A stretch of 64,000 nucleotides of DNA from Hibiscus mutabilis (lineage: Eukaryota > Streptophyta > Magnoliopsida > Malvales > Malvaceae): the NCBI GenBank assembly GCA_019671005.1, contig CM033721.1, positions 49,952,864 to 50,016,863 on the forward strand. Reading direction: 5' to 3'. Under the pieces are notes generated by a model that had not been told where the DNA came from, did no database searches, and saw only the letters and a list, made by a program, of their open reading frames with translations. Below are positions 32,037 to 43,710 of this stretch, piece after piece. Within the stretch, counting starts at the first letter, position 1. Every line of letters starts with the position of its first letter. Made by a program: the position numbers and the translations under genes.

Positions 32037-32920
32037 AGAAACTTTGAATTCAATTGCAATCAAGAACCTAAACAATCTAATCGTTTATCAAAACCACAAA
32101 CCCAAATAACCCCAGCCAATTTACATTAGTTCATGGCTGGGTAAAGAAGAAATAACAAGGAAAATAACCCAGACATGATGGGATTACAAAATAGAAATAA
32201 ACTGGAGATAAAACTCCTTTGGTGCGTGAATCCCTTTGGCTCGATCTCCCTCAAATCGACTCATCTTTTTTGTGTTGTTGATGCGATCTCCTTTTATAGA
32301 TGAAGAGGAATTCAAGTTGAATTCTCATTTGAAGACTTATCCCCTTATCTTTATCTTATTGTTGCGATCAACTCTTGTTGAAAAGAAGGAAGAGTCCACG
32401 TTGATCACTTGCTAGAAGCGAAAGAGTTTGATTTGATCTATTCTTTTAATTGTGCTGATGCGATTAGATTGATAAAGGAGGAGTAAAGTCCAATTAAAAT
32501 TAAATCTGGTGGGATTTTATCTCTAGCTAATTCCGCATTGGAATTTAAATCTGGGAATTATCCTTGCATTTTCGGATTTATCCTGAATTAAGCATAATTG
32601 TCCAAAAATTATCCAGGTATGTCACGACAATCTGGCTCGGCAAGACCTTCAAAAATATCCCTACTTTCCACGAAAGCTCCTTCATAAATGATCTTTACTT
32701 GCCCTGGCAATCTGCGCTTACCACGACAATCCTGTCCTTCACAAAATAAAGCACACCAGCAGCAAATTTTCCACACAAACCAAAAAATATAATACCAAGC
32801 TCATTAACCAAGAAAACTAGGAAACTATGCATGAGTGCCTAATAATGCAACTAAAATGTGCCTAAGTCTAACAATAATATGAGCAAAAAGGGCAAGAAAA
32901 ACAGTACTTTTGCACGCTCA
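32031..32920 (-). repeat. Athila-like LTR fragment (ATH3), related to ATH1
   Basis: Matches the stretch 17330-18133 of the ATH1 LTR at moderate similarity (AACCTAAACAA...CCAATCG, TTAGTTCATGGCTGGG, AACAGTACTTTTG). It carries one TTGCCCTGGCAA palindrome (32699-32710) and a TATA box. The right end CACGCTCA abuts TK2's RNase H, so this LTR probably once ended an Athila-like element inserted in TK2. The rest was lost with the adjoining end of TK3 LTR 3. Confidence 0.8.
32291..32300 (-). promoter_or_regulatory. TATA box in ATH3 LTR fragment
   Basis: TCTATAAAAG on the minus strand, at the place corresponding to CTATAAATAG in the ATH1 LTRs. Confidence 0.5.
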
Positions 32921-33139
32921 TCACCAACATAGGAGGCATCACTATAAGCCACAAACTCCTTCCCTGGCTCAGGTTGGATCAACACAAGAGCATGTGTCAA
33001 AACTTCCTTTGCAACAACTTCGTTCATGGAGCCGCAATACTAGAAAACCCCTCAACAAAACGGCTATAATAACTAGCCAACCCAAGAAAACTACGAACCT
33101 CCAATACCGACTTAGGTTGCTTCCAATTGAGAATAGCCT
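32921..33139 (-). pseudogene. TK2 RNase H, N-terminal stub
   Basis: Reads ...THALVLIQPEPGKEFVAYSDASYVG on the minus strand, with the first catalytic Asp in YSDAS, and is then cut off by the ATH3 LTR fragment. The remaining RNase H and the integrase are absent from TK2. Confidence 0.8.
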
Positions 33140-34058
33140 CAATTTTCTATGGATCAACATGGATACCCTCTGTGGAAACCACATGACCAAGGAACATCAC
33201 TTCCTTCAGCCAAAACTCACACTTACTCAATTTGGCATGCAACTGATTATCCTTCAAAGCTTGCAACACAATCCATAAATGCAGATCATGTTCTTCCTCG
33301 GCACGGGAGTACACAAGAATATCATTAATAAACAGCACCACAAACTGATCAAGATACTCATGGAACACCATATTCATCATATCCATGAACGCAGCCAGGG
33401 TATTCGTTAATCCAAACGACATCACCAAGAACTCATAATGCCCGTACCTCGTGTGAAAAGCAGTCTTAGGTACATCCAACCTCAGATCAATCTTCGAAAA
33501 CACCGCTACCCTGCGAAATTGATCGAATAAGTCATCAATTGTAGTAAGGAGTACTTGTTCTTCACCATCAACTTATTCAACTATCGGTAAACAATGTACA
33601 TATGTATCGTACCATCTTTCTTTTTCACAAAAAGAATAGGAGAACCCCAATGTGAAACACTAGGTCAGATGAATCCATGATCCAACAACTCCTGAAACTG
33701 TCTTCAACTCCTTTAACTCCTTCGGTACCATCCAATAAGGAGCAATAGACACCAGAGCCGTACCCGAGTACGTCTCAATACCGAATTCCACCTCCTTATC
33801 TGGCGGTAAACACTGTAACTCTTCAGGAAAAACCTCTGGAAAGTCACAAATAGTCTGAATGTCCTACACCTAAACACCCTTAACTTCCGGGTTCATTACT
33901 ATAGCCAAATAAGCTTGGCAACCTCCTTGCATCATCTTTCCCGCTTGAGTAACCGAAATGACATTGGACAAGAATTTCACATTCTCGCCAACCACCATGA
34001 CCTTGTAATCATCAGCTAACCTCAAGGAAATCCTTTTTGGATTCACAATCCAATCCAC
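33140..34058 (-). pseudogene. TK2 reverse transcriptase with FIND in place of FIDD
   Basis: The linker MDWIVNPKRISLRLADDYKV precedes the RT entry region. Later blocks are MFSKIDLR, DVPKTAFHTRYGHYEFLVMSFGLTN and FMDMMNMVFHEYLDQFV. The catalytic box reads LFINDILVYS, with the first Asp of the pair changed to Asn (33324-33326). About 12 residues (SGYHQLKVRE) are missing after KIDLR. GHVVSTEGIHVDP closes the domain. Frame breaks occur near 33500-33700. Confidence 0.87.
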
Positions 34059-34059
34059 A

Positions 34060-34434
34060 ACCTCCTTGTGCTAATTTAGCCAATCCATACCCAAAATGAC
34101 ATCAAAATCATGGAATGACAACTCCATCAAATCCGCGGCAAACTCATGACCTTGCACTACCAATGAACACTGCCTATACAACCTTCTAGTTGTAACCATC
34201 TCACCATAGGAACTAGTTACCAACATCTAAGATCTCAACAAGAATATTCAACAAAGATGCATTCTCATTTAAGATATAGGAGTGAGTAGACCCCGAATCA
34301 ATCAAAGAAAACAATGACAAAGATTGCAAGGTAAAGGTACCTGTGATCACATCGGTGTCACTGCGCCCCTCATGATGAGCATAAACCCAAGCCGATCCAT
34401 TATTCTCTGGCCGCAAAACAAGTGCATGAGCCAC
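34060..34434 (-). pseudogene. TK2 aspartic protease
   Basis: DVITGTFTLQSLSLFSLIDSGSTHSYIL carries an intact DSG active site at about 34290. The frame ends at a stop near 34213, before the usual second half, which is legible in another frame down to 34060 (MDWLN-type block). Confidence 0.85.
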
Positions 34435-35572
34435 AGCCCTCTGACCATCCTCGCGCCTCTAAAAATTTTCCCTGCCATGGCCTCGACCCCTAGCAGGTGT
34501 CGTAGCATGAATCGATGTATCCCTCACAACACGAGGACAATCACACCTCTAATGGTTAGGCAATCCACAACTCCAGCAACTCATGGTATTTCCCCAACAT
34601 GCACCCGTGTGGCTTCTACCACAATGCTCACGCTCAGCCATAACACGAACTCCCTGGTTACCTTTGTCAACACCATCACCACACTTGAAATCCAACTTAT
34701 GCCTCTTATCATGCGACCTTCTATCCTACCTCCCAGAATAGCTAGAATCAGCTGCTCTCTTATTCGAGCCCATGCCCAAAACATTCCCGTTGCACCCAGG
34801 GACTGCTCGATATCCTTAGCTTGATTGACCAACACATCAAAATCCATGTAATCCGCAACTAACAAGTATGTCTTGATATCCTTCACAAGACCATAGCAAA
34901 ACCTATTGCATCTCTGTTGATCATTTGGAACCAGCTCCAGAGCATACTGGCTTAGGCAAACAAACTTCACCTTATAATCAGCCACAGACATGCCATCCCG
35001 AGCAAAAGACATAAAATCTTATTTCCTCACGTCCAGATACTGAGGACCGAGATACCTCCTCTTGAAAGCTCGCCGAGAGAACTCCCAAGTCACGTCTGCC
35101 TCTAGAACACCCACAACCGTGGTGACCCACCAATGGTAAGCATCACCTTGAAACAGGGACACGATGCAACCGAACTTACTCACATCATTGTAATCCATCT
35201 AATTTAAGATACGAATTGTCTTCTGCAACCATCCCTCGACTACCTCGGGGTTCAAACCCCTAAATTCCTCACCTCCCAAACTATGAAGATGCTCCAAAGG
35301 TAAACCTTGATTAACAACCACAACATGTGTCGATGCTTGCACTTGCACTTCAGCCATTGCTGCCTGAAAAGCTCCCATCATTGCTTGGATCAATAGAGCC
35401 ATATCCCCTAAAACTTGCCCTTGTTGAGCCTAAGGCACATCTGCCACCCCAACATTAATAGGTGGTACGAGTGGAGATGGAAGAGGTAACGTATTACGAG
35501 GATTCTCTTCATCATCATTATTCTGCCCTGTTCTGGCATTATAGCTATCGAACGAGTCTCACGTCGAGCCAT
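34435..35572 (-). pseudogene. gag: TK2 gag
   Basis: Starts at the ATG at 35570-35572 (MARRETRSI), about 217 bases inside the primer site. It holds MALLIQAMMGAFQAAMAEVQ, LHSLGGEEFRGLNPEVVEGWL, HWWVTT, FMSFARDGMSVADYKVKFVCLSQYALELV and QRCNRFCYGLVKDIKTYLLV of the Tekay Gag core. A CCHC zinc-knuckle remnant follows near 34560-34530. A frameshift soon after the start (about 35500) and stops at about 35199 and 35015 break it. TK1's gag is homologous along its length. Confidence 0.85.
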
Positions 35573-35788
35573 GCTAACAAAAACATTAAAACACTTTAAA
35601 GTCAGGCTAGCTTCGGAAAAGGATCCAAGACAACCTTAAAAACATTTAAAAACCTGGGTAATAGGTAATGTGTTCCCCATTCAAACCCCAACATGATAAA
35701 TAACAATCACCATACATATACACAACCATCATGCATATCAAACAACAACAATCAATCAAACAACAACATCTCAACCCTTCGAAACTTG

Positions 35789-35800
35789 GCTCTGATACCA
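35789..35800 (-). other. TK2 primer binding site
   Basis: TGGTATCAGAGC on the minus strand, an exact match to the initiator-Met type, five bases inside the LTR end at 35806. Confidence 0.85.
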
Positions 35801-35805
35801 CCATA

Positions 35806-38800
35806 TGTAACCCCCTCGACCCAACCTAAACACTCGATCAAGCCGAGTGAGCTACATTAGGTTTACTGAGGAAAACCTAAGAAAGATACTACGAAAACCA
35901 ATCTATTTTTTCCTTTCATCTTGTCTAGGTGCATATTACTAATCCTAAGTGATCATGCTTGCAGCGAATGAATTTGCAAAGAAAACAGACCATGGAAAGG
36001 CAACTGATTACGGACAATACGTTTTAGGGACCAAAACATAAAATTGGTTAATTAAAGGATCATTAATGCAATTAGAATTACCAATCCTCAATTAGTTAGA
36101 TTACGCGCTTTCATGTCAAATCTCAGCTCAAACCGACCATCCAAACTCATCAAATTGCATGTACAACTTTCAAGGACTAAAATAAATTAAAAAAAAACTA
36201 CGTTCCATGACATTAACATAATTAATAGCCAACCGTACCAATACGGGACCAAGCCGTTTTGATACGGTGCTCCATATTGACCAGCCTCGTTTTGATATGC
36301 CGTAATTCATACCCGTATGTTAAGTTGATTTTGAAAGCCAATTTAAAATGTATTAAAGACTATACCAATACGGACACTAAGTGTTCCGGTACGCGGGCTT
36401 GGTTCAAAATTTTTTTCCAGTAGCATAAATCTGCACTAGTACAACTAGACCCATATCGAAACCCAAGCTTGATTTTGCTTAGCTGTACCGATATAGTCTC
36501 TCGCGTATTGGTATGCCTGGCCTATAATGTCACTTTTAGCTGGTTTTTTCACTCGAATCTAGACACATTCAAGTCCTACAGGTCACATTCGTGCATACAA
36601 GGAACCACCAATTCATACCCCACCATTTGCACCAAGGTTTAGCAACTTCAACAATGCATATGCTTCAATGGATCAAACTATAGGCATGCTCCCTGATACC
36701 ACATTACCAAACATACCAGAACACTCATTTGAACATTTCCCAGCATATGCAACATACCAACATATCTATAGCATCAACATCAACATGTGAGAATTATTAA
36801 AGCATGGCAAACAACCAACGCTAACTAAATGCATACCTAGGCAACCACCTAGCATCAACCATAAGCAAAGATTATCAACATCAATCAAACTGCAAATCAC
36901 AACATTAATTATGCCTAAAATCCAGGGGAAGAACAGAATTACAAGTCCTGAAAAACTTGGCGAACACATTACCTTATTAACCAAGAACTTAAACTGAGTT
37001 CATACTCAAAAGTAGTCTTTGCTCTTGGATCACTTAAAAACCTTGCCTTTTCTGCCCTGAACCTCAATTCTCTGCATCATTAGGAAAAAATGGCGTAAGC
37101 ACACATGCTTAGTGAGGATACTCATAAACCAATGGTGCATCTAAACCATTTGAAAACTAGACACTTGTTTACAATCCATGCTTACGACCAAAGCATTTCC
37201 ATTGAATCAAGATCAAAACATGCATATTAACCATATGCAAAATCATTCGTAAATCACATGCTTAAATCCCAAAGCATTTAAACCATGTTACCATGCTTAA
37301 ATCCCAAAGCATTACAAAATAGGTTCAACACATAAACTTTCATATATTGCCAATTATTGTGACCCCAGATAGCTGACCGCTATCCTTTATTAGCCGACCA
37401 CTAATCATTGGTTAATCGACCGTTAACCTATAATTATTTACAATCCATTTGAAAACATTTGAAAACTAGACAATTGTTTACAATCCATGCTTACGACCAA
37501 AGCATTTCCATTGAATCAAGATCAAAACATGCATATCAACCACATGCAAAATCATTTGTAAATCACATGCTTAAATCCCAAAGCATTTAAACCATGTTAC
37601 CATGCTTAAATCCCAAAGCATTATAAAATAGGTTCAACACATAAACTTTCATATATTGGCAATTATAGTGACCCCAGATAGTTGACCGCTATCCTTGATT
37701 AGCTGACCGCTAATCATTGGTTAACCCACCATTAACATTACATATCGGATACACGGATCTCTCATGATGACCAACCACCATCAAAACACATACCATGGAC
37801 CACTTGATATAACAAACTTGCCGACCGCAAGATTAGCATCAATAAGGGGAACTGACTGCTCAACCCAAGTGATAACACCATAGTCTGAGTAGCCAACCGC
37901 TATACCTCAAGGACCCCTGGTCACGATCGATTTTAAACATATTATAGTGCACTTTATCGTATGGCATTCCAACTATATCCAAATGTTTTCTCATCTTGTC
38001 ACATAGCCAATATATCATTTCCAAAACCATTTACTCACTATTTTACAATGCATTATACAAACCACCGCATATGCAAACCACATTGCCAAAGCAATACCAC
38101 ATTCTCGACTAGAATGAAAACCAATGCTCACTAGCATTTCATATACTTTTAAACCACTGCATATGTACTCAAAATCATGCATTTAGAGTAAGTAAAACAA
38201 ACCATGTTTACAACCAAAACATGAAATTGACCTGCTCATATCCGAACTGATATTTAAGAGCAAAATAAGGGAAACTTACTTTCGAGTTTAAGATAGTGTT
38301 TCAAACTTATCCCAAACTCCCAACGTCATTTGCAAATCTTTAAAAGACATTTAAAACTAGTTCAACTCACTGATACACATCGCCTTGCTCGCTAATACAA
38401 ATTGAGCTCCCGGCAAGCAACAATCCACTTCAAGTTACCTCGCCTTGACTATCCCTTGTTTCAGCCACACAAAACCAAAGAAATATGCATCAAAATGCAT
38501 CCAAACCACATCCTCAAAGCAATTACCTGCAACTCACAAGTTGCTCACTCAAAAACCATCTGAAACTTACCGAAATCAACCTCAAACACCTTTCAATCTT
38601 AACCCAGACAAACTATTACGATTCGATACATCAAACTCCATCAATTAACACCCAAAACACTTTTACAACATCCTTTTACTTCTAGCAATTAATAAACTCC
38701 ATTTTCATCACAAGAACCCTTAGCTAACAACCTTAAACATTATAGATTCAACTAGTTTCGGGATTACAATGTTAAATCCAAGCTATTAGCTTCATTAAAC

Positions 38801-39613
38801 ATCAAAATCATGATCTAATCTAAACAAGAACCCAACAAAATAGATCTAATTCAAAAATCTATCAATTTCACCATTAAACCATAATTAAATCAATTTTCCA
38901 TAATTAAACTATCAAAACACATTAGAAAACAATTGTAAAGGATCAATAAATTGGCAATTTCAGTAATGAACCTTTCATTAGAGGATAAGAACGAACATTA
39001 CCTCTAATGGATGCTTTCTCCCTTAGTTGGAAGAATTTACATGAGAAAACAAAGTTAAAACAATAAGGTTTTGTTTGGAAACCATTGAGAATCCATTTAA
39101 AATCAAAGGATTTAAGAAAATAAAGATTTACCTGAAGATTTAGAAGAAGAGAATGGTGTTTGGCTAAAGATATTTTGAGAGAAAAGATTTTGAGAGAAAG
39201 TTATTTACATAACTTTTGTTTAAAGAATTAATTATCAAATTAATTTTCCCCAACCTATTTATATTTTCCAAAACACTTTAGAAATAGCCAACTAAGGGAT
39301 AAAGTCTAAAATTAGACTTTGTTCAATTATCTCCTTAAAGATTGAAAGTTTTGATCCCTTTACAAACCAGTCAATAAAAATAGTTTTTAAAGTTCACATT
39401 TTGGTCATTAATCCAAAATGTTTGATTTTCAGAACTCATTTTCCAAAATTGATTTCACCAAAAACATTAATATATTAAATAATTATTTTAAAGCATTTTT
39501 CACATTTTTATCACCTCGAAAAAATATCAAATCTAATTTAATCCGAAATTAACTCAAAACTCTAATATCGGTCCACCAAACCCTCAAAACAAACCCCAAA
39601 ACGGGGCATTACA
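35806..39613 (-). repeat. TK2 5' LTR (complete, 3.8 kb)
   Basis: Starts on its own strand TGTAATGCCCCGTTTT at 39613 and ends GGGGGTTACA at 35806. It contains a 309-bp tandem duplication (37147 and 37456 starts) absent from the 3' LTR, and a cluster of GTACCGGTAC-like motifs at 36225-36520. It is homologous in inverted orientation to the TK1 LTR piece at 39619-41789 next to it. It contains no gene. Confidence 0.92.
37147..37760. repeat. 309-bp tandem duplication inside the TK2 5' LTR
   Basis: The segment starting CATTTGAAAACTAGACA at 37147 is repeated from 37456 and runs to the block GTGACCCCAGATAG in both copies. The TK2 3' LTR has this segment once (about 2515-2740). The duplication therefore arose in this LTR alone, after the LTRs were made identical by reverse transcription. 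Confidence 0.85.
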
Positions 39614-39618
39614 ACGAT
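39614..39618. other. Target-site duplication of TK2, right copy (ACGAT)
   Basis: Directly follows TK2's terminal TTACA. It pairs with ATGAT at 1152-1156. Confidence 0.8.
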
Positions 39619-41789
39619 CAAAGCAAGGTTGCCTAGTTGCATATGTTGGTTTTTGGAGGCTCGATTCGTATTTGCGAGCGAAGCGTAGAGTATTGTTGAG
39701 TGTGTAAACGTGTTAAAGCTCTTTAAAGGTTTGATCGATAGATCATGGGGGTTTAGTTATTCCCTAACAAGCTTAACTAAGCTCAATCATAAGTTGTTCT
39801 AATTTCGCTCGAATATTGGCTTTGAGATGAGCTTGCAGATTTCATGTTGGTTTTAACATGGCTTGATTTACATGTTGTGGTTTGTAACATGGTTTGATTT
39901 ACTTACCGTAAATGCATCATTTTGGATTAATGTGCAATGTTCAATAAAGTAAATGAATGCCTATCAACTTTGAGATTTGTTCCTTGAGGGGAATGTGTTG
40001 TTGCCTTTGGCAATGTAGTTTTACTTATGAGATGGTTTTAAGAAATGCTTTGGAAAACAATAAGTAAATGTATTTGAAATGATATATTGGCTTAGTGATG
40101 TAATGAGAAACTATCGATATAGTTGGCATGCTATAGGGTTCAAAGTGCAATATAATATAAAAATTGATTGTGTCACAGTCCTTGAGGAAAAGTGGTTTAA
40201 CTAGGCTACCCGGACTGTTGAATTATCACTTGGGGTATGTGGTTTAACTAGGCAGCCCAAGTTGATGGTACCTTGCGGTTTAACTATGCAAGGTATGAGA
40301 TTAGTGGAGATGAGATCACCGAGAAATCTATGTATCTGATGTGTAAGTAAACATTCCAATCTTATGAATGTATGGATAAAGGTGAGACTAACCGGGTCAA
40401 TATAAATGCCAATATATGAGATTTATGTATTATACATATGAAATCATGAAAGAGTTTGATGCATATAAACGCCATGAATGATTTGTTTTGGAAACAAATG
40501 AGATGATGCTTTGGTTTGTTAAGCATGCTTTGATTTATGAATAGAGGTGTTCAAATGGATTTGAAATGCATCTATGTTTTTTTAAGAGTGACTTCACTAA
40601 GCATGTGTGCTCACGCTCTCTTTTTCCATGGATATAGAGCAATAGAGTTATGGGGCAGTATTACTTCGTCAAGGAAGGTCCAAGAGCAAGACATTTACTT
40701 GAGTATGAAAAACTAGTTTTAATTCGATCAATAAGGCAATGTGTTACCATGTTTTTAGGGGATTTGTAATCCGGTTTTAATGATTTTGTGATGGATTATA
40801 TGCTTTTGTTTGATGGATTAGATTATTGTTTTTTGAGGTTTGAATGTTGGAACTTGCATATATGTGTTTGGCACTTGAAGGTGTTCTTAATAAGCATAAA
40901 GGGTGAATGTGCCTATGCTATTGTGGTTCAAGCATGTTTTAAAAGTTGGTTAAAATATATTGATATGATGCCTATGCTGGATTGTACCAAGTTTTCCCTT
41001 TTGGATGCTAAGTTGATTGGTTTTAAGAAGCGTGCCTATAGAATTGCGATTTGATGCTAATCTTCATTCAACGTTCCTGACTCTATGTCTTTAAACCTTG
41101 TTTTGATCCCTGGTTTAGTAGTCTTTATGTGTAAAAGTGTTTGAGACATGAATGTGTTCTTAATTGGGTGAAAAACCAGCAATTTTGGACATTTTAGGTC
41201 TGGGGGTATCGATACACGAGGTGGTGTATCGGTACGGGTATACATTTTTTATGTCCCATACCGGTACACGAGGAAGTGTATCAAAATGCTTTTAAGCTAC
41301 TAGAATCTGAGTTTTGGTTAATGTAGCCCATGTACTGATATGCCTGGGGATTGTATCAGTATGACTGGTTGTTATGTTAGTTATGGTGGCTTTATGTTTT
41401 GAGTTTCTTTCATTTTGGTCGCTGAATCTTGTGTGTGCAATTGAATGAGTTTGGTTGGTCAAATTGGGTTGAAATTTAACAAGTAAGCATGTAACCTGGA
41501 TAATTGAGGATCTGTAACTTCATATTTGGATAAGTCCTCGTAAATTACCAGGTTTGCAATTTGGTCATTAGATTGCAAATTTGCGCGATTAGATGTCGTT
41601 TTGATGCTAGATTCAGTTTAATTTTCACCCGCTACCAGCAGGCTCACCTTAGGTCTTAATAATGCATCTAGAAAAGATAAAAATAAAAATGGTCCTAGGT
41701 TTAGTTAATCATTTTTAGGTTTGTTTTAGCAAACCTAATGTAGCTCGCTCAGTAAAGTCTAGCATCTATGTCGAGTTGAGGAGGTTACA
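39619..41789 (+). repeat. TK1 5' LTR, right (U5-side) part
   Basis: Aligns with 47407-49488 of the TK1 3' LTR and ends GAGGTTACA at 41789 before the primer site. It holds three spaced copies of GGTTTAACTAGGC (40193, 40239 and a variant near 40270) and the CGGTAC-type motif cluster at 41205-41365. It contains no gene; the ORF at 40788-41054 is LTR sequence. Confidence 0.9.
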
Positions 41790-41794
41790 TTTGG

Positions 41795-41806
41795 TGGTAT
41801 CAGAGC
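41795..41806 (+). other. TK1 primer binding site
   Basis: TGGTATCAGAGC, exact initiator-Met type, five bases after the LTR end at 41789. Confidence 0.88.
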
Positions 41807-42026
41807 TAGGTTTGCAATTGTTAAGTATTGTTATTGGTTACTTAATTAATGCTTTGCTGGTTGCTTACTTGCTTATGAGCGATGATGAAGATATTTGTCA
41901 TGCTGGGGTTTTAATGGGGACACATAGCCTATTACCGTAGTTTAAAATGTTTTGTAAGGTTGTTTTGGATCTTTCATCGAATGCTAGCCTAAAATTTTGT
42001 TATGGTGTGATTAGGCTTTTGTAAGT

Positions 42027-43195
42027 ATGGGTCAAAGTCGTGAGACTCGAGTGACTTTGGTTATTGTTGGAGATGGGCAGAACAATGAGTTACCTCCTCC
42101 CCTACCCATTCTTTCTGTTGGTGCTTGAGTTGGGGTTGGTGGTCTACCTCAGGCTCTACAGGGGCCAGTTTTCAGCAATATGACACCACTGATTCAAGCG
42201 ATGATGGGAGCCTTTCAGGCATCGATAGCTGGGGTGCATGTGTAACCACCAGCACCTACTGTGGCCTTTAACCATGGGTTACCATTGGAGTGCCTCCATA
42301 GTTTGGGAGGTTTGGAATTTAGAGGATTGAACCTGAGGTGGCTGGGGAGTGGCTTGAGAACACTATCCATAATCTAAGTGAGATAGAGTGTAGTGATGCG
42401 CATAAGTTGGGTTGTACCGTATCCTTGTTGCATGGTGACGCACATCATTGGTGGGTAGCCATGATTTCGGGAGTTCCTGATGTTGATGTGAATTGGGAGT
42501 TCTTTCGGACAACTTTTAAGAGGAAGTATCTCGGCCTATAGTACCAAGATTCCAAAAAGCATGAGTTTATGTCATTGTTGCAAGGTGACATGACAATGTC
42601 CGAATATGAGGTGAAATTTGTGCGGTTGAACCAGTATGCTTCTGAACTAGTTCTGAATGATAGACAGAGATATGAAAGGTTCCATTATGGACTTGTTAAG
42701 GACATTAAGACATACTTTTTAGCCACTAATTACACATATTTTGATGTGTTGGTCAATAGGGCCAAGGGTATTGAGTAATCCTTGGGTAACTTAGTGCACG
42801 CTAAGAGTGTGGATTCGAGGAAGAGAATCACAGAGTCTAGTTTTTTGGAAGGTAGAACAAGAGGTCGTATGATAAGCAATACAAGCTGGATCATAAGCGT
42901 GGTGGCTATAATATGGGTGTACAGATTACAACCAATTGTGAGCTTTATGGTAGACGTCGTGTAGGTGCATGCTGGGGAGCTCTGGGATCGTGTTAGGAGT
43001 GTAGATCACCTAACCATCTAAAGTGCGATTGTCTGTGTGTTGCGAGGGATACATCAGCATAGACAACTGTTGTACCTGCTAGAGGCCGAGGCTATGGCAG
43101 GGGTAATTTCTAGAGGCGTGAGGATGGTCAGATGACTGTGGCTTGTATAGTTGCTGTGCGACCGGAGAATGGTGGGCTAGCTTAGATCTATGCTC
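42027..43195 (+). pseudogene. gag: TK1 gag
   Basis: The ATG at 42027 gives MGQSRETRV, matching the MARRETRS start of TK2. The core has MTPLIQAMMGAFQAS, LHSLGGLEFRGLN, GEWLENTIHNLSEIECSDAHKLGC, HHWWVAM, FFRTTFKRKYLGL, FMSLLQGDMTMSEYEVKFVRLNQYASELV and FHYGLVKDIKTYFLA. Breaks: a TGA at about 42127, a one-base deletion near 42330, a TAG at about 42539 and a TAA at 42776. The zinc-knuckle region (42965-43030) is scrambled by stops. Confidence 0.85.
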
Positions 43196-43710
43196 ATCGT
43201 AAGGGTCGTAATGAAATCGATGTGATTGCAGGTGATTTTACCTTTCAATGTTTGTCATTATTTTCCTTAATTGATTTAGGGTCCACTTATTCTTACACTT
43301 TAAGTGAGCATGCGCGTTTTCTAGATGTACCTGTTGAGATCTTGAATGCTGGTATGTTGGTAACTAGTTCCTTTGCTGAAACGGTTATGGTTAGAAGGTT
43401 GTATATGAGATGCCCTTAGTAGTTCAAGGTTATGAGTTTGCCATGAATTTAATGGAATTGCCATTTCATGGTTTTTATGTTATTTTGGGTATGGATTGGT
43501 TAAGCGAGCATAAAACAGTTGTGAATTGTGAATCCAAAGAATTTCTCTAAAGCTTGCTGACGATTATGATGTTGTGGTGGTTGGTGAGGTTCTTGACTAA
43601 CATTGTTTCGGCTATGCCAAGCTGAAAAGTTGATGCAAGGAGGTTGTCAAGCTTATCTAGCCATTTTGATGAATTCAAAGGTAAAAGGGGTTCGAGTGTA
43701 GGACATTCGG
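43196..43710 (+). pseudogene. TK1 aspartic protease (DLG instead of DSG)
   Basis: IDVIAGDFTFQCLSLFSLIDLGSTYSYTL keeps the catalytic Asp (43273-43275), but the next residue is Leu, not the required Ser/Thr. The frame runs to a stop at 43417-43419. The second half (GMDWLSEHK block) is readable up to about 43530 in another frame. Confidence 0.83.

Larger units (their letters stand above)
1157..39613 (-). mobile_element. TK2: Ty3/Gypsy chromovirus, minus strand, inserted in TK1 5' LTR
   Basis: Bounded by two homologous minus-strand LTRs (1157-4305 and 35806-39613) and by a 5-bp target duplication. Beside the right LTR (the element's 5' LTR) are a primer binding site and, reading leftward, gag, protease, RT and the start of RNase H. 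The rest of RNase H, all of integrase and about 275 bp of the 3' LTR are gone, replaced by TK3 and an Athila-like LTR fragment. Its LTRs are homologous to TK1's, so it is a diverged subfamily of the same lineage. Confidence 0.87.

Noticed and set aside
41795..41806. tRNA gene at the TGGTATCAGAGC sites
   Set aside because: Only the 3'-end complement of a tRNA is present, directly after LTR ends. These are primer binding sites.
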